Shown piece by piece: positions 25,560 to 33,685 of a stretch of DNA of 35,414 nucleotides (its first letter is position 1; each line of letters starts with the position of its first letter). Position numbers and translations under genes: made by a program. Origin of the DNA: Burkholderiales bacterium (GTDB lineage Bacteria; Pseudomonadota; Gammaproteobacteria; Burkholderiales; Burkholderiaceae_C). The stretch covers positions 1 through 35,414 of the forward strand of contig JAEKKH010000191.1 of NCBI GenBank assembly GCA_019510465.1, given 5' to 3'. A model generated the notes under the pieces. That model had not been told where the DNA came from. It made no database searches and saw only the letters and a program-made list of their open reading frames with translations.

Positions 25560-25925
25560 TTAAAGCAGTCGTCCGTCCTCGTTCAGCGCCTCGTCCAGGC
25601 GCGCGATCAGGTGCTCGACCTGCGCGGCCGCGGCGCGGCGCGCCTCGCTGGCCTCGGCGTGTTCCAGGTGCGGCGCGGGCTCGGCCCGCTCGCGACTTTC
25701 GACCGCCGCCACGGGGGCCGCGCGCGGCGCCTCGGCGAGCCGGTAGGCGAGGTTCAGCGCGGCCAGCACGGCGATGCGTTCGCGCGCCTTGACCTTGCCG
25801 GCGTCGCGGATGCCGCTCATCTCGCGATCGACCGCGGCGACGGCGGCCTGCAGCAGCGCCTCGCCGCCGTCGGGGCAGGCCAGCAGGTAGCTCTGGCCCA
25901 GGATGGTCACTTCGACTTGCTTCAT
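25560..25925 (-). CDS. zapA: cell division protein ZapA
   Basis: ZapA (121 residues) bundles FtsZ filaments at the Z-ring. The N-terminal beta-hairpin KQVEVTILGQSYLLACPDGGEALLQAAVAAVDREM and the helix KVKARERIAVLAALNLAYRLAEA match the family; the C-terminal half is a charged coiled coil with an Ala-rich insert (about 75-100). The ATG at 25925 overlaps the stop of the upstream coiled-coil gene by 4 bp. The 6S RNA sequence starts about 10 bp after the zapA stop, so it must be made from the zapA transcript or from a promoter inside zapA. Confidence 0.94.
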   Translation of the reverse strand: MKQVEVTILGQSYLLACPDGGEALLQAAVAAVDREMSGIRDAGKVKARERIAVLAALNLAYRLAEAPRAAPVAAVESRERAEPAPHLEHAEASEARRAAAAQVEHLIARLDEALNEDGRLL

Positions 25926-26173
25926 GGCGCGCTCCGCGGGCTGTCGCCGTCGACGTGCGCGTCGTCGGCCGCGTGGCCGCCCTCGGATGCGGGCAGCCGG
26001 TCGATCAGGGCGTCGATGCGCGCGCGCGCCGCGGCCAGGCGCGAACGCAGGTTGTCGCGCTCGTCGGTGACGGCGCGCAACTGCTGTTCGAGCAGGGTGT
26101 TCGTCCGCTTCTGCTCCTCATGGCGCAGGAGCAGGCGTTCGATGCGTTCGGCGAGATCCGGCAGTCGTGACAT
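25922..26173 (-). CDS. small coiled-coil protein (TIGR02449/ZapB-like)
   Basis: An 83-residue protein, nearly all coiled coil: LPDLAERIERLLLRHEEQKRTNTLLEQQLRAVTDERDNLRSRLAAARARIDALIDRLP, then an acidic tail with DDAHVDGDSP. It fits the TIGR02449 group found directly before zapA in many proteobacteria and resembles ZapB in size and structure, so a division role is inferred. It overlaps zapA by 4 bp (ATGA). Confidence 0.85.
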   Translation of the reverse strand: MSRLPDLAERIERLLLRHEEQKRTNTLLEQQLRAVTDERDNLRSRLAAARARIDALIDRLPASEGGHAADDAHVDGDSPRSAP

Positions 26174-26202
26174 GGGCAGGGACGCTGGGGCGACAAAGAC
26201 CC

Positions 26203-26208
26203 ATTGTA
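26203..26208 (-). promoter_or_regulatory. candidate -10 box for the zapA operon
   Basis: TACAAT on the minus strand (five of six matches) 30 bp upstream of the ATG at 26173. The -35 region is GC-rich with no clear hexamer. Confidence 0.4.
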
Positions 26209-26337
26209 GGGGCGGGCTTCGCGCCGCCGTCCGCTCGCCGACCCTCGAACGAGGCCGTGCCAGGACGCGTCGCCACCGTTGCGTCCGTGCTGCGCGACAT
26301 CAAGGATCAAGAGGTGTCGAATGGTACGATCCGCTCT

Positions 26338-26515
26338 TCAGTTGGTGCTCCGGACGGCCTCTCGTGCCGTCCGAGTGAAACGGGAATCAGGACGGCCGCC
26401 CTCGCCACGAGGACCGGCCCCACCTGAGCTGCCCCCGCAACGGTCGCGGAGGGTGTCGTCGCCTCGAGAAGGCGCCGGCATCGGCTGTCGTCACCAAAGC
26501 CACTGCGCGTCTCGC
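26338..26515 (+). ncRNA. cobalamin riboswitch
   Basis: An adenosylcobalamin-type aptamer upstream of btuB. The conserved pieces appear in order: TTGGTGCTCC; a GGACGGC/GCCGTCC hairpin; GAGTGAAACGGGAATCAGG (26373-26391); CACCTGAGCTGCCCCCGCAACGG, the invariant core; and AAGCCACTGCG containing the B12 box (GCCACTG, 26499-26505). When B12 binds, expression of the uptake genes downstream should fall. No run of T residues follows the aptamer, so control is more likely at translation than by termination. Confidence 0.95.
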
Positions 26516-26674
26516 ATGAGCGCGTGGGAAGGCCCTCGACACGCTGCCTCTCCGCCAGCCCGGATACCGGCCAGCTGTTCGGGGTCGTTCGCGCGCACTG
26601 GCGCCGGGCGGCCGTTTCGGTGGCACCTGCGGGGACGCTCGTGGCCACGTTTGCCGTTGCCTGTATTCCCATGA
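26516..26674 (+). CDS. possible 52-codon leader ORF between riboswitch and btuB
   Basis: An ATG lies immediately after the aptamer (26516) and opens a 52-codon frame (MSAWEGPRHAASPPARIPAS..., ending LPLPVFP). Its TGA stop (26672-26674) overlaps the btuB ATG (26671-26673) as ATGA. btuB has no Shine-Dalgarno sequence (TGTATTCCC precedes it), so btuB may be translated by reinitiation from this leader. The peptide is Pro/Arg-rich and unlike known proteins. The ORF itself lacks a strong ribosome site, and a frame this long can arise by chance in GC-rich DNA. Confidence 0.4.
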   Translation: MSAWEGPRHAASPPARIPASCSGSFARTGAGRPFRWHLRGRSWPRLPLPVFP

Positions 26675-28533
26675 CCTCTCGCCATCCCGGGCCGATCGCG
26701 CCCGCGCACCGCCGCGTCGCGGCGTTCTCCCTCGCCCCCGCCGTCTCCGCGCTGTCGCTCCTGGCGGCCGCTCCGGCCTTCGCCGATGCCGCCGACCAAG
26801 CCTCTCAGGAGGTCGTCGTCACGGCCGCGCGCGTCGCGCAGAAGCTGCCCGACACGCTTCCCAGCACCACGGTCATCTCGCGCGCCGACATCGAGGCCTC
26901 GCCGGCGCTCGACGTGCCCGACCTGATGCGCAGCTACCTCAGCTTCAACGTCGCCCAGACCGGCCCGGTCGGCGCGCAGACCAGCATCTTCGTGCGCGGC
27001 GCCAACTCCAACCAGGTGCTCGTGCTGATCGACGGCGCGCCGCTGTCGCGCGCCGACTTCGGCTCGGCGCCGTGGGAGCTGGTGCCGCTGGCGCAGATCG
27101 ACCACATCGAGGTGGTGCGCGGCAACCTGTCCAGCCTGTACGGCTCGGCGGCCGTGGGCGGCGTGATCCAGATCTTCACCCGGCACGGCGCCGGCACCAG
27201 CCTGACCGTGGGCGGTGGCAGCCGCGGCACGCTCAACGGCAGTGCGTCGGTGGGCCGACGCTTCGGCGAGGAAAGCCGCGCCTGGGAGCTGAGCGCCAGC
27301 CTCTCCGGCGTGCACACCGACGGCTACAGCGCGCGCGATGCGAAGGTCGATCCGACGGTCAACCCCGACCGCGACGCATCGACGCAGAGCGGCGCCACGC
27401 TGTCGGTGGGCAAGAACTGGGCGGCGGGCCATCGCACCACGCTCAGCGCGATGCACTCGGACACCGACAGCCACTACGACGGCTACGGCGGCCCCACGGC
27501 GGTCGACGAGCTCAAGAGCCGCCTGGACAACTTCACGCTGACCTCGCACCATGCGCTCACGCCGGCGCTGAACCTGGACGTGCACGCGGGCGAGGACGTC
27601 ATCAAGTACACCGACCCGACGGCCTTCACGCCGGGCGGGCTCGGCCGCACGCGCCTGCTGGGCGCCGGCGTCGACTGGACCGTCGTCGACGGCCAGAACC
27701 TGCAGTTCGGCGTCGAGAACGACAGCGAGCGCTTCGGCTACCTGGATTCGCCCGCGAGCTCGCGCCACACGAACTCGGTGCGCGCCGGGTGGCTCGGCTC
27801 GTTCGGCCCGGCCGAGGTGCAGGCCAACGTGCGCCACGACGACGCGAGCGACTACGGCACGGCCAACACGGGCCTGCTGTCGCTGGGCTGGCGGCTGGAC
27901 CGCGACTGGAAGGTGGTGGCGCAGGCCTCGACGGCGTTCTCGGCGCCGAGCTTTTCCAACATCGCCTACGAGGCCGCGCCGCTGAAGGCCGAGCACTCGC
28001 GCGACTTCGAGCTGGGCGTGCACTGGAGCCGCGGCGGCTGGCTCGCGCGCGCCACGCTGTTCTCGCAGCGCCAGCACGACCTGATCGCGTTCGACGCGAG
28101 CTTCGCGACCGTCAACATCGCCCACGCGAGCAACCGCGGCCTGGAGCTGTCCCTCGACGGCGACACGGGCTACGGCAAGGTGGGCGTGGACGCCACGTTC
28201 CAGGACGCGCGCGACGACGACGCGCACGCCGCGCTGCTGCGGCGCGCGCGCACCGTGGTCGCGGCGAACTACCGCGTGCCGGTCATGGGCTGGGACACCG
28301 GCGTGTGGCTGCAGTACACCGGCCCGCGCGCCGACGGCGATCCGATCACCTTCGCCACCGTGCAGGCCAAGGCGCGCACGGTGCTGGGGCTGACGGCCTC
28401 GCACGCGCTGTCGCCGAACTGGTCGATCGGCGTCAAGGCGAGCAACCTCACCGGCAGGCACGATCCCGAGGTCCTGGGCTACACGCCGCCGCCGCCGACG
28501 GTGCTCGTGTCGCTGCACGGCCAGTGGCAATAA
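26671..28533 (+). CDS. btuB: TonB-dependent vitamin B12 outer-membrane receptor
   Basis: BtuB takes up cobalamin across the outer membrane using TonB energy. The 620-residue protein has a signal peptide (ALSLLAAAPAFA), a TonB box (QEVVVTAARV), a plug domain (PSTTVISRADIEASPALDVPDLMRSYLSF, FVRGANSNQVLVLIDGAPL, IDHIEVVRGNLSSLYGSAAVGGVIQIFT) and a beta-barrel with a C-terminal LVSLHGQWQ ending in an aromatic-type strand. The length matches BtuB (about 600). The cobalamin riboswitch upstream and btuCD downstream fix the substrate. ATG 26671 is where the signal peptide begins; the open frame upstream is not protein-like. Confidence 0.93.
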   Translation: MTSRHPGPIAPAHRRVAAFSLAPAVSALSLLAAAPAFADAADQASQEVVVTAARVAQKLPDTLPSTTVISRADIEASPALDVPDLMRSYLSFNVAQTGPVGAQTSIFVRGANSNQVLVLIDGAPLSRADFGSAPWELVPLAQIDHIEVVRGNLSSLYGSAAVGGVIQIFTRHGAGTSLTVGGGSRGTLNGSASVGRRFGEESRAWELSASLSGVHTDGYSARDAKVDPTVNPDRDASTQSGATLSVGKNWAAGHRTTLSAMHSDTDSHYDGYGGPTAVDELKSRLDNFTLTSHHALTPALNLDVHAGEDVIKYTDPTAFTPGGLGRTRLLGAGVDWTVVDGQNLQFGVENDSERFGYLDSPASSRHTNSVRAGWLGSFGPAEVQANVRHDDASDYGTANTGLLSLGWRLDRDWKVVAQASTAFSAPSFSNIAYEAAPLKAEHSRDFELGVHWSRGGWLARATLFSQRQHDLIAFDASFATVNIAHASNRGLELSLDGDTGYGKVGVDATFQDARDDDAHAALLRRARTVVAANYRVPVMGWDTGVWLQYTGPRADGDPITFATVQAKARTVLGLTASHALSPNWSIGVKASNLTGRHDPEVLGYTPPPPTVLVSLHGQWQ

Positions 28534-28565
28534 TCGGCTGGCCGTCCCGTCCGCCCACCCGCGCC

Positions 28566-29498
28566 ATGCCCGCCCGCGACCCCGCCGTCCTCCGCATCGC
28601 CTTGCTGGCGCTCGCGACGGCGCTGGTGGCCGCGCTCGCGCTCGGGCTGGGCTCGGGCGGCTGGGACTGGCAGCTGGTCGTCACGCTGCGCGCGCCGCGC
28701 GTGGCCGCGGCCGCCGGCGTGGGCAGCCTGCTCGCCCTTGCCGGCCTCGCGCTGCAGGTGCTGCTGCGCAACCCGCTGGCCGACCCGTACGTGCTCGGGC
28801 ACTCGACCGGCGCCTCCGTGGGCGCGCTGGCCGCGCTGCTGCTGGGGCTGCAGCTGTGGATCGGCGCGGCGTCGGGCGCGCTCGTCGCGGGCCTGCTGCT
28901 GCTCTGGCTGGCGCGCCCCGCGCTCGCCGCGGCCGACGACGCGTCGCCCAAGCTGATCCTGCTGGGCACGATGCTGGCGGCCATCTTCGGCGCCGTGTCC
29001 ACGCTGATGCTCGCCCTGGTGCCCGACCAGCGCCTGCGCGGCGCGATCTTCTGGATGGTGGGCGACCTGTCCGGCGCCGACGCCAGCCTGTGGAACCTCG
29101 CCGCCGCGGCGGTCTTCGTCGCCTGGCTGTGGGCGCGCGGCCGCTCCGTCGACCGACTGATGCTGGGCGCCGATGCGGCCTGGCTGCTGGGCGAGCCGGT
29201 GCGCCGGCTGCGGCTGGAGCTGCTGGTGTTCGCGTCGCTGGCCGTGGGGATGGCGGTGTCGACGTCGGGCTCGGTGGGCTTCGTCGGCCTCGTCGTCGCG
29301 CAGGGCTGGCGACTGGCCGGCGTGCTGCGGACGCGCGAGCTGGCGCTGCTGTCGATGCTGTCCGGCGCGGCGCTGCTGATGGGCGCGGACCTGCTGGCGC
29401 GCATCGTCGTCGCGCCGCTGGAGCTGCCCGTGGGCGCCGTCATGGCGCTGGTGGGCGCGCCATGCTTCATCTGGTTTCTTGCGCGAGGCCTCAAGTGA
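28566..29498 (+). CDS. btuC: vitamin B12 ABC transporter permease
   Basis: FecCD-family permease (310 residues) with about nine to ten membrane helices. Family motifs: LRAPRVAAAAGVGSLLALAGLALQVLLRNPLADPYVLGHSTGAS, the loop that contacts the ATPase (MLGADAAWLLGEPVRRLRLEL) and GSVGFVGLVVAQGWRLAG. The N-terminus is short; a GTG at 28524 overlapping the end of btuB would add 14 residues, and neither start has a clear ribosome site. The 3' end overlaps btuD by 4 bp. Cobalamin specificity is inferred from context. Confidence 0.92.
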   Translation: MPARDPAVLRIALLALATALVAALALGLGSGGWDWQLVVTLRAPRVAAAAGVGSLLALAGLALQVLLRNPLADPYVLGHSTGASVGALAALLLGLQLWIGAASGALVAGLLLLWLARPALAAADDASPKLILLGTMLAAIFGAVSTLMLALVPDQRLRGAIFWMVGDLSGADASLWNLAAAAVFVAWLWARGRSVDRLMLGADAAWLLGEPVRRLRLELLVFASLAVGMAVSTSGSVGFVGLVVAQGWRLAGVLRTRELALLSMLSGAALLMGADLLARIVVAPLELPVGAVMALVGAPCFIWFLARGLK

Positions 29499-30238
29499 AC
29501 CGCACGCCCCTGCTCGAAGCCCGCGCGCTGACACTGCGCGCCGCGGGCCGCGTGCTGGTCGAGGACCTCGCATGGCGCGTGCACGCGGGCGAACGCTGGT
29601 GCGTGATCGGGCGCAACGGCGCCGGCAAGAGCCTGGTGCTGCGCGCGCTCGCCGGCCTGTCCGTGCCCGAGCGCTCGGGCGACGTGCTGTGGCAGGGCCG
29701 GTCGCAGGGCGACTGGCCCGCCGGCGCCGCGGCGTCGTTGCGCGCGCTGATGGCGCAGCAGGCGCAGGACCGCTTCGCGCTGACGGTGGAGCGCGTGCTG
29801 GCGCTCAGCGAGGTCGCCGGTGGCGCGCCGCCGGCGTCCGAACTGCTGTCTGCGTTGGACATCGCCGGCCTGGACGGCCGCCGTGTCGACCAGCTCTCCG
29901 GTGGCGAACGCCAGCGCGTCGCGCTGGCGCAATGTGCGATGCAGGGGGCCGCCCTGATGCTGCTGGACGAGCCCGTGTCGTTCCAGGACCCGGCGCACCA
30001 GCAGGTCGTCGGCCGCTGGCTGACGCAGGCCGCGACGCCGGCCTCCGGCGCGCGCGCCTGGGTCGCCAGCGCGCACGACCCGAGCTGGATCGCCCGTGTC
30101 GCCACCCACGTGCTGGCGCTGTCGGGCGACGGCGGCTGGCAGGCGGGCCGCGTCGAGGAGATCCTCAGCGCGCCCGTGCTGGAGCGCACCTACGGCTGCG
30201 CGTGGCGCAGCGTCGAAGGCGCCTGGCTGCCGGACTAG
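29495..30238 (+). CDS. btuD: vitamin B12 ABC transporter ATP-binding protein
   Basis: ABC ATPase of 247 residues that powers BtuC. Walker A GRNGAGKS (39-46), Q-loop around Q88-Q89, signature LSGGERQR (134-141), Walker B LMLLDEP with Glu159, and H194 switch (ASAHDP) are all intact. The GTG start (29495) overlaps the btuC stop (GTGA) with GAGG upstream. The gene ends in a CTAG shared with the convergent mltB stop. No btuF (periplasmic binding protein) gene follows in this window. Confidence 0.93.
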   Translation: MNRTPLLEARALTLRAAGRVLVEDLAWRVHAGERWCVIGRNGAGKSLVLRALAGLSVPERSGDVLWQGRSQGDWPAGAAASLRALMAQQAQDRFALTVERVLALSEVAGGAPPASELLSALDIAGLDGRRVDQLSGGERQRVALAQCAMQGAALMLLDEPVSFQDPAHQQVVGRWLTQAATPASGARAWVASAHDPSWIARVATHVLALSGDGGWQAGRVEEILSAPVLERTYGCAWRSVEGAWLPD

Positions 30239-31449
30239 TTCGGCAACGTGCGCGCCGCCGGGGCCAGCGCCATCTCGCGCTTGAGCGCCGCGCCCAGCTC
30301 GATCACGGCCATCGCGTAGTAGCTCGACCAGTTGTAGCGCGTCACCACGTAGAAGTTGGACGTGCCGGCCACGTAGCTGGGCGGGGCGTCGCCGTTCTGC
30401 AGCTCGACGAATCCGAGCTTGCCCGGGAACTCGCGCGCCTCGGGCGGCAACTGCGCGCCGGCGGCCAGGAGTTCGGCGATGTCCAGGCGCGGCACGATGT
30501 CGACCGCGACGAGGCGGGCGCGCGCCTCGGCGTCGGCTGGCGGCTGCGCGTCGAAATGGGTCGGCATGTCGCGCTGCCAGCCGAAGGTGGCCATGTAGCT
30601 GGCGATGCTGCCGATCACGTCGTCGCCGCCGGCGGCGAGGTCGACGTGGCCGTCGTGGTCGTAGTCGACGGCGTACTTCAGCAGGCTGCTGGGCATGAAC
30701 TGCGGCCAGCCGATGGCGCCGGCGAACGAGCCGCGCACGCTGTCGGCCTCGCGGCCCTCGAGCGCGCACCACACGAGGTAGGCGCGCAGCTCGCTGCGGT
30801 AGAACGCGCTGCGGTCGGAGCGGCCCTGGGGGAAGTCGAACGCGAGCGTGGCCAGCGCATCGAGCACGCGGAAGCTGCCGGTCATGCGGCCGTAGAAGCT
30901 CTCGACGCCGACGATGCCGGCCACCAGCTCGGGCGGCACGCCGTAGCGCTGCTGCGCGTCGTCCAGCGTGGCGGCGTGCGCCTGCCACCACTGCACGCCG
31001 GCGGCCAGGCGCCTGGGCTCGATGAAGCGGGCCCGGTACGCGGCCCAGTTCTTCGCGGTGCCCGCAGGCGCGGGCATGATGGCGCGGGCGACGGCCGGCT
31101 GGTAGCGCGCCCGCGACAGCTGGTCCTCGACCCACGCGCGGTCGAGTCCGCGATCCTCCGCGACCTGCGCCGCGAAGGCCAGCACGTCGTCGCGCCGGCC
31201 GTAGACGAAGCTGTCGGGCGCGTCGTCGTCGCGCACGGCGGGCCTCGCCTTCCTGTGCTTCCTGTCCGCGGCCTTGGACTTGGCCTTGGGCTGGGCGTGC
31301 GATGCCGTCGGGGCCGAGGCCGCGGCGTCCACCTGCGCGTGCCCCGGGCTCGCGATCGTCGCCACGGCGAGACCGGCGACCGTCGCGACGAGGCGCCGCA
31401 GGGCCGTGGAAGAGGGCGGGCGGAGCTCGGGCGCGCAAGTCAAAGTCAT
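30235..31449 (-). CDS. mltB: lytic murein transglycosylase B
   Basis: MltB-type lytic transglycosylase (404 residues) that cleaves peptidoglycan glycan strands to give anhydromuropeptides. A signal peptide (RRLVATVAGLAVATIASPGHA) is followed by a basic Ala/Lys linker (about 40-75) and the catalytic domain with GIVGVESFYGRMTG (catalytic Glu183), FAGAIGWPQFMPSSLLKYAVDYDHDGHVDL and YNWSSYYAMAVIEL. No lipobox, so periplasmic and soluble rather than a lipoprotein. A TAAACT -10-like box (31456-31461) lies only 7 bp before the ATG at 31449, suggesting a very short or absent leader. Confidence 0.93.
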   Translation of the reverse strand: MTLTCAPELRPPSSTALRRLVATVAGLAVATIASPGHAQVDAAASAPTASHAQPKAKSKAADRKHRKARPAVRDDDAPDSFVYGRRDDVLAFAAQVAEDRGLDRAWVEDQLSRARYQPAVARAIMPAPAGTAKNWAAYRARFIEPRRLAAGVQWWQAHAATLDDAQQRYGVPPELVAGIVGVESFYGRMTGSFRVLDALATLAFDFPQGRSDRSAFYRSELRAYLVWCALEGREADSVRGSFAGAIGWPQFMPSSLLKYAVDYDHDGHVDLAAGGDDVIGSIASYMATFGWQRDMPTHFDAQPPADAEARARLVAVDIVPRLDIAELLAAGAQLPPEAREFPGKLGFVELQNGDAPPSYVAGTSNFYVVTRYNWSSYYAMAVIELGAALKREMALAPAARTLPN

Positions 31450-31455
31450 CGAGCC

Positions 31456-31461
31456 AGTTTA
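31456..31461 (-). promoter_or_regulatory. candidate -10 box of mltB
   Basis: TAAACT on the minus strand, seven bases before the ATG. If used, transcription would start at or next to the initiation codon, giving a leaderless mRNA; no Shine-Dalgarno sequence is present, which is consistent. Confidence 0.3.
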
Positions 31462-31523
31462 GCGACGCGGCGCCGCCCGCGTCGCGGCAAGAGCGCCGTG
31501 TCGCGTGCGCGCCGCGCGCGCGC

Positions 31524-33680
31524 CTAGACGCTTGCGCGCGCGGGCGACGCGTCACCCTCGCGGGCGCGTTGCGCGAGCGCGGCGGCGAAGGCGCGCGCGG
31601 CGTGGCGCACGCGACCCCAGTCGGGCGTGGCGGCGCCGGCTCCCGGGCCGTAGCGCTGGCGCTCGAGCGCATCGAGCGACCGTGCCAGTGCCTCGGCCGG
31701 CGTGCCGAAGCGGCGCCGCAGCGCGCCCGCGACGACGCCGGGCGACTCGTGCGACGCGACGTGCACGCCATGCGCCTGCAGCGCGCGCAGCGCGGAGGCG
31801 AGACGGCGCGCCAGGCGCTGGCCCGGCGTGCGGCGGTGCGAGTCCCACCACGCGAGTCCGGTGCCCACCAGCGCCGTGCCGCTGACGAGCATCATCAGCA
31901 GCCGCCCGAGATCGTCGGTGTCGGGCGAGCCGACGCCGGCCTTCTTCAGCAGGTCGAACTGCGCGTTGCGGTTGTAGCCCAGCACCCAGTGGTTCCAGCG
32001 GTTGTCCAGCGTCTCGCGCCACGTGCGCACCCGCTGCAGCAGGCCCGGGCTCACCGCGTTGAAGGCGCTGCCCACGAGACCCGCGGCCGGCTGGATCGCG
32101 CGGCCGCGCTCGATGCGGTCGGGGGCGACGGCCGCGGTCGGGTCGGCCCGCACCCAGCCGCGCGCCGGGTTCCAGTATTCGACCCACGCATGGGCGTTGC
32201 TCTGGCGCACGATCAGGTAGCCGTCCTCGAGCTGCGGGTCGGCGCCCTGGTAGCCGGTGACCACGCGGGCCGGGATGCCCATGGACCGCAGCACGACGAC
32301 GAACGCCGTGGCGAAGTGCTCGCAGAATCCGACCCGGCGATCCAGCCAGAACTCGTCCACCGGATCGTGCTCGTACGCGCCGGGCGCCAGCGTGTAGGTG
32401 TAGCCGGCGCTGCCGATGTGGCGATACAGGCTCTCGACGATCGCGTCCGGATCCGCCGGCCGTCCGCCGCGGCCCGGGTGCTCGCGCCGCCATTGCTCGG
32501 CCCAGGCGCGGGTGCGCGGGAAGAAGTGCAGGGGCAGCCGCAGGTTCTCGCCGAGATCCGCGGGCGTCGCGCCGACGATGCGGTCGTCGAGCCCGGCGAC
32601 GGCGCGCAGCCGCACGCGCTGCGAGATCGGCCGGCGCGTGCGCCACTGCAGGTCGAGGTCGGCCAGGGGCCGCACCTCGCTGCCGTCCAGCACCTGCACG
32701 CCCTGCGTCGGATCGGCGGGCTGCTGCGTCGACGGCGGCGGCGTGATCTCCAGCATCGGCAGCCACGTGAGCTGTGTCGGCTCCAGCGTCATCTCGTAGG
32801 GCGTGGGGTGGCCGCGCTCCTCCACGGTGAGCGTGCGCGGCACGCCGGCGCGTCGCGAGCGGCCGTCCAGCAGCGACTGGGCGCGCCATTCGCGGCCGTC
32901 GGTGTCGATCAGCACCGGCCCGCGGAAGTACAGCTGCCCGGCGGCCGGCGGCCGGCCGTCGAAGCGCACGCGGAACGCGATGCTGTCGTCGTTGGCGAGG
33001 TCGGCCACGCTGCCCAGTTCCAGGCGGTCGGACAGCCCCGTGCGCGCGGCCGAATCCGACGACGGCCACAACGGGCCGATGCGCGGGAACAGCAGGAACA
33101 GCGCCACCATCACCGGCGTGCCGATCAGCGCGGCGCGGCCGGCCAGCCCCGCGGCCTGGCGGATCGTCGGCCGTCCGGCGGGGATGTGGGCCAGCGTCAA
33201 CGCCGTCAGCCAGCCCCAGACGGACAACGCGGTGCCGACCGCCGTGAGCAGCGTCTGCGAGTACAGGAACGTGGTGAGCACCAGGAAGAAGCCCAGGAAG
33301 AACACCACCAGCGCATCGCGCCGCGCACGGAGTTCGAGTGTCTTCAGGCCCATCAGCACCACCAGCAGCGTGACGCCGGCGTCCTTGCTGACCAGCGTCC
33401 TGTCGGCCGTGAACGTGAGCACGGCCGCCAGGCCCAGCAGCGCGAGCACCGCCATGCGTCCGGGCAGCGGCGACTGGCGCCACGCGAGCCAGGCGCGCCA
33501 GCCCAGCACGGCGACCGACAGGCCCGACACCCACAGCGGCAGGTGCATCAGGTGCGGCAGGATGGTCCAGCCGATCAGCACGATCATGAACAGCGTGTCG
33601 CGGGCCTCGCGCGAGGGGGCGCGCCAGCGCGATGGCGCGCGGGCGGCGGCCGGGTCGATGGCGACGTCGTGCCCGGTCAT
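31524..33680 (-). CDS. TgpA-like transglutaminase (DUF3488) membrane protein
   Basis: A 718-residue inner-membrane protein with a periplasmic transglutaminase-like domain. About six membrane helices (30-200, DUF3488) precede the domain, whose catalytic triad is C453 (GFCEHFATAF), H497 (NAHAWVEYW) and D513 (RADPTAAV). A last membrane helix lies near 595-615 (LLMMLVSGTALVGTGLAWW), followed by a cytosolic helical tail. TgpA of Pseudomonas aeruginosa is essential and linked to envelope function. It starts 5 bp after the DUF58 gene. It is not the transglutaminase that usually accompanies anbu. Confidence 0.92.
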   Translation of the reverse strand: MTGHDVAIDPAAARAPSRWRAPSREARDTLFMIVLIGWTILPHLMHLPLWVSGLSVAVLGWRAWLAWRQSPLPGRMAVLALLGLAAVLTFTADRTLVSKDAGVTLLVVLMGLKTLELRARRDALVVFFLGFFLVLTTFLYSQTLLTAVGTALSVWGWLTALTLAHIPAGRPTIRQAAGLAGRAALIGTPVMVALFLLFPRIGPLWPSSDSAARTGLSDRLELGSVADLANDDSIAFRVRFDGRPPAAGQLYFRGPVLIDTDGREWRAQSLLDGRSRRAGVPRTLTVEERGHPTPYEMTLEPTQLTWLPMLEITPPPSTQQPADPTQGVQVLDGSEVRPLADLDLQWRTRRPISQRVRLRAVAGLDDRIVGATPADLGENLRLPLHFFPRTRAWAEQWRREHPGRGGRPADPDAIVESLYRHIGSAGYTYTLAPGAYEHDPVDEFWLDRRVGFCEHFATAFVVVLRSMGIPARVVTGYQGADPQLEDGYLIVRQSNAHAWVEYWNPARGWVRADPTAAVAPDRIERGRAIQPAAGLVGSAFNAVSPGLLQRVRTWRETLDNRWNHWVLGYNRNAQFDLLKKAGVGSPDTDDLGRLLMMLVSGTALVGTGLAWWDSHRRTPGQRLARRLASALRALQAHGVHVASHESPGVVAGALRRRFGTPAEALARSLDALERQRYGPGAGAATPDWGRVRHAARAFAAALAQRAREGDASPARASV

Positions 33681-33685
33681 CGCGG

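Noticed and set aside
31524-33680. Transglutaminase as the missing partner of anbu
   Set aside because: It has the DUF3488 membrane region and lies in the moxR-DUF58 operon 28 kb away; it is TgpA-like, not the soluble anbu-linked type.
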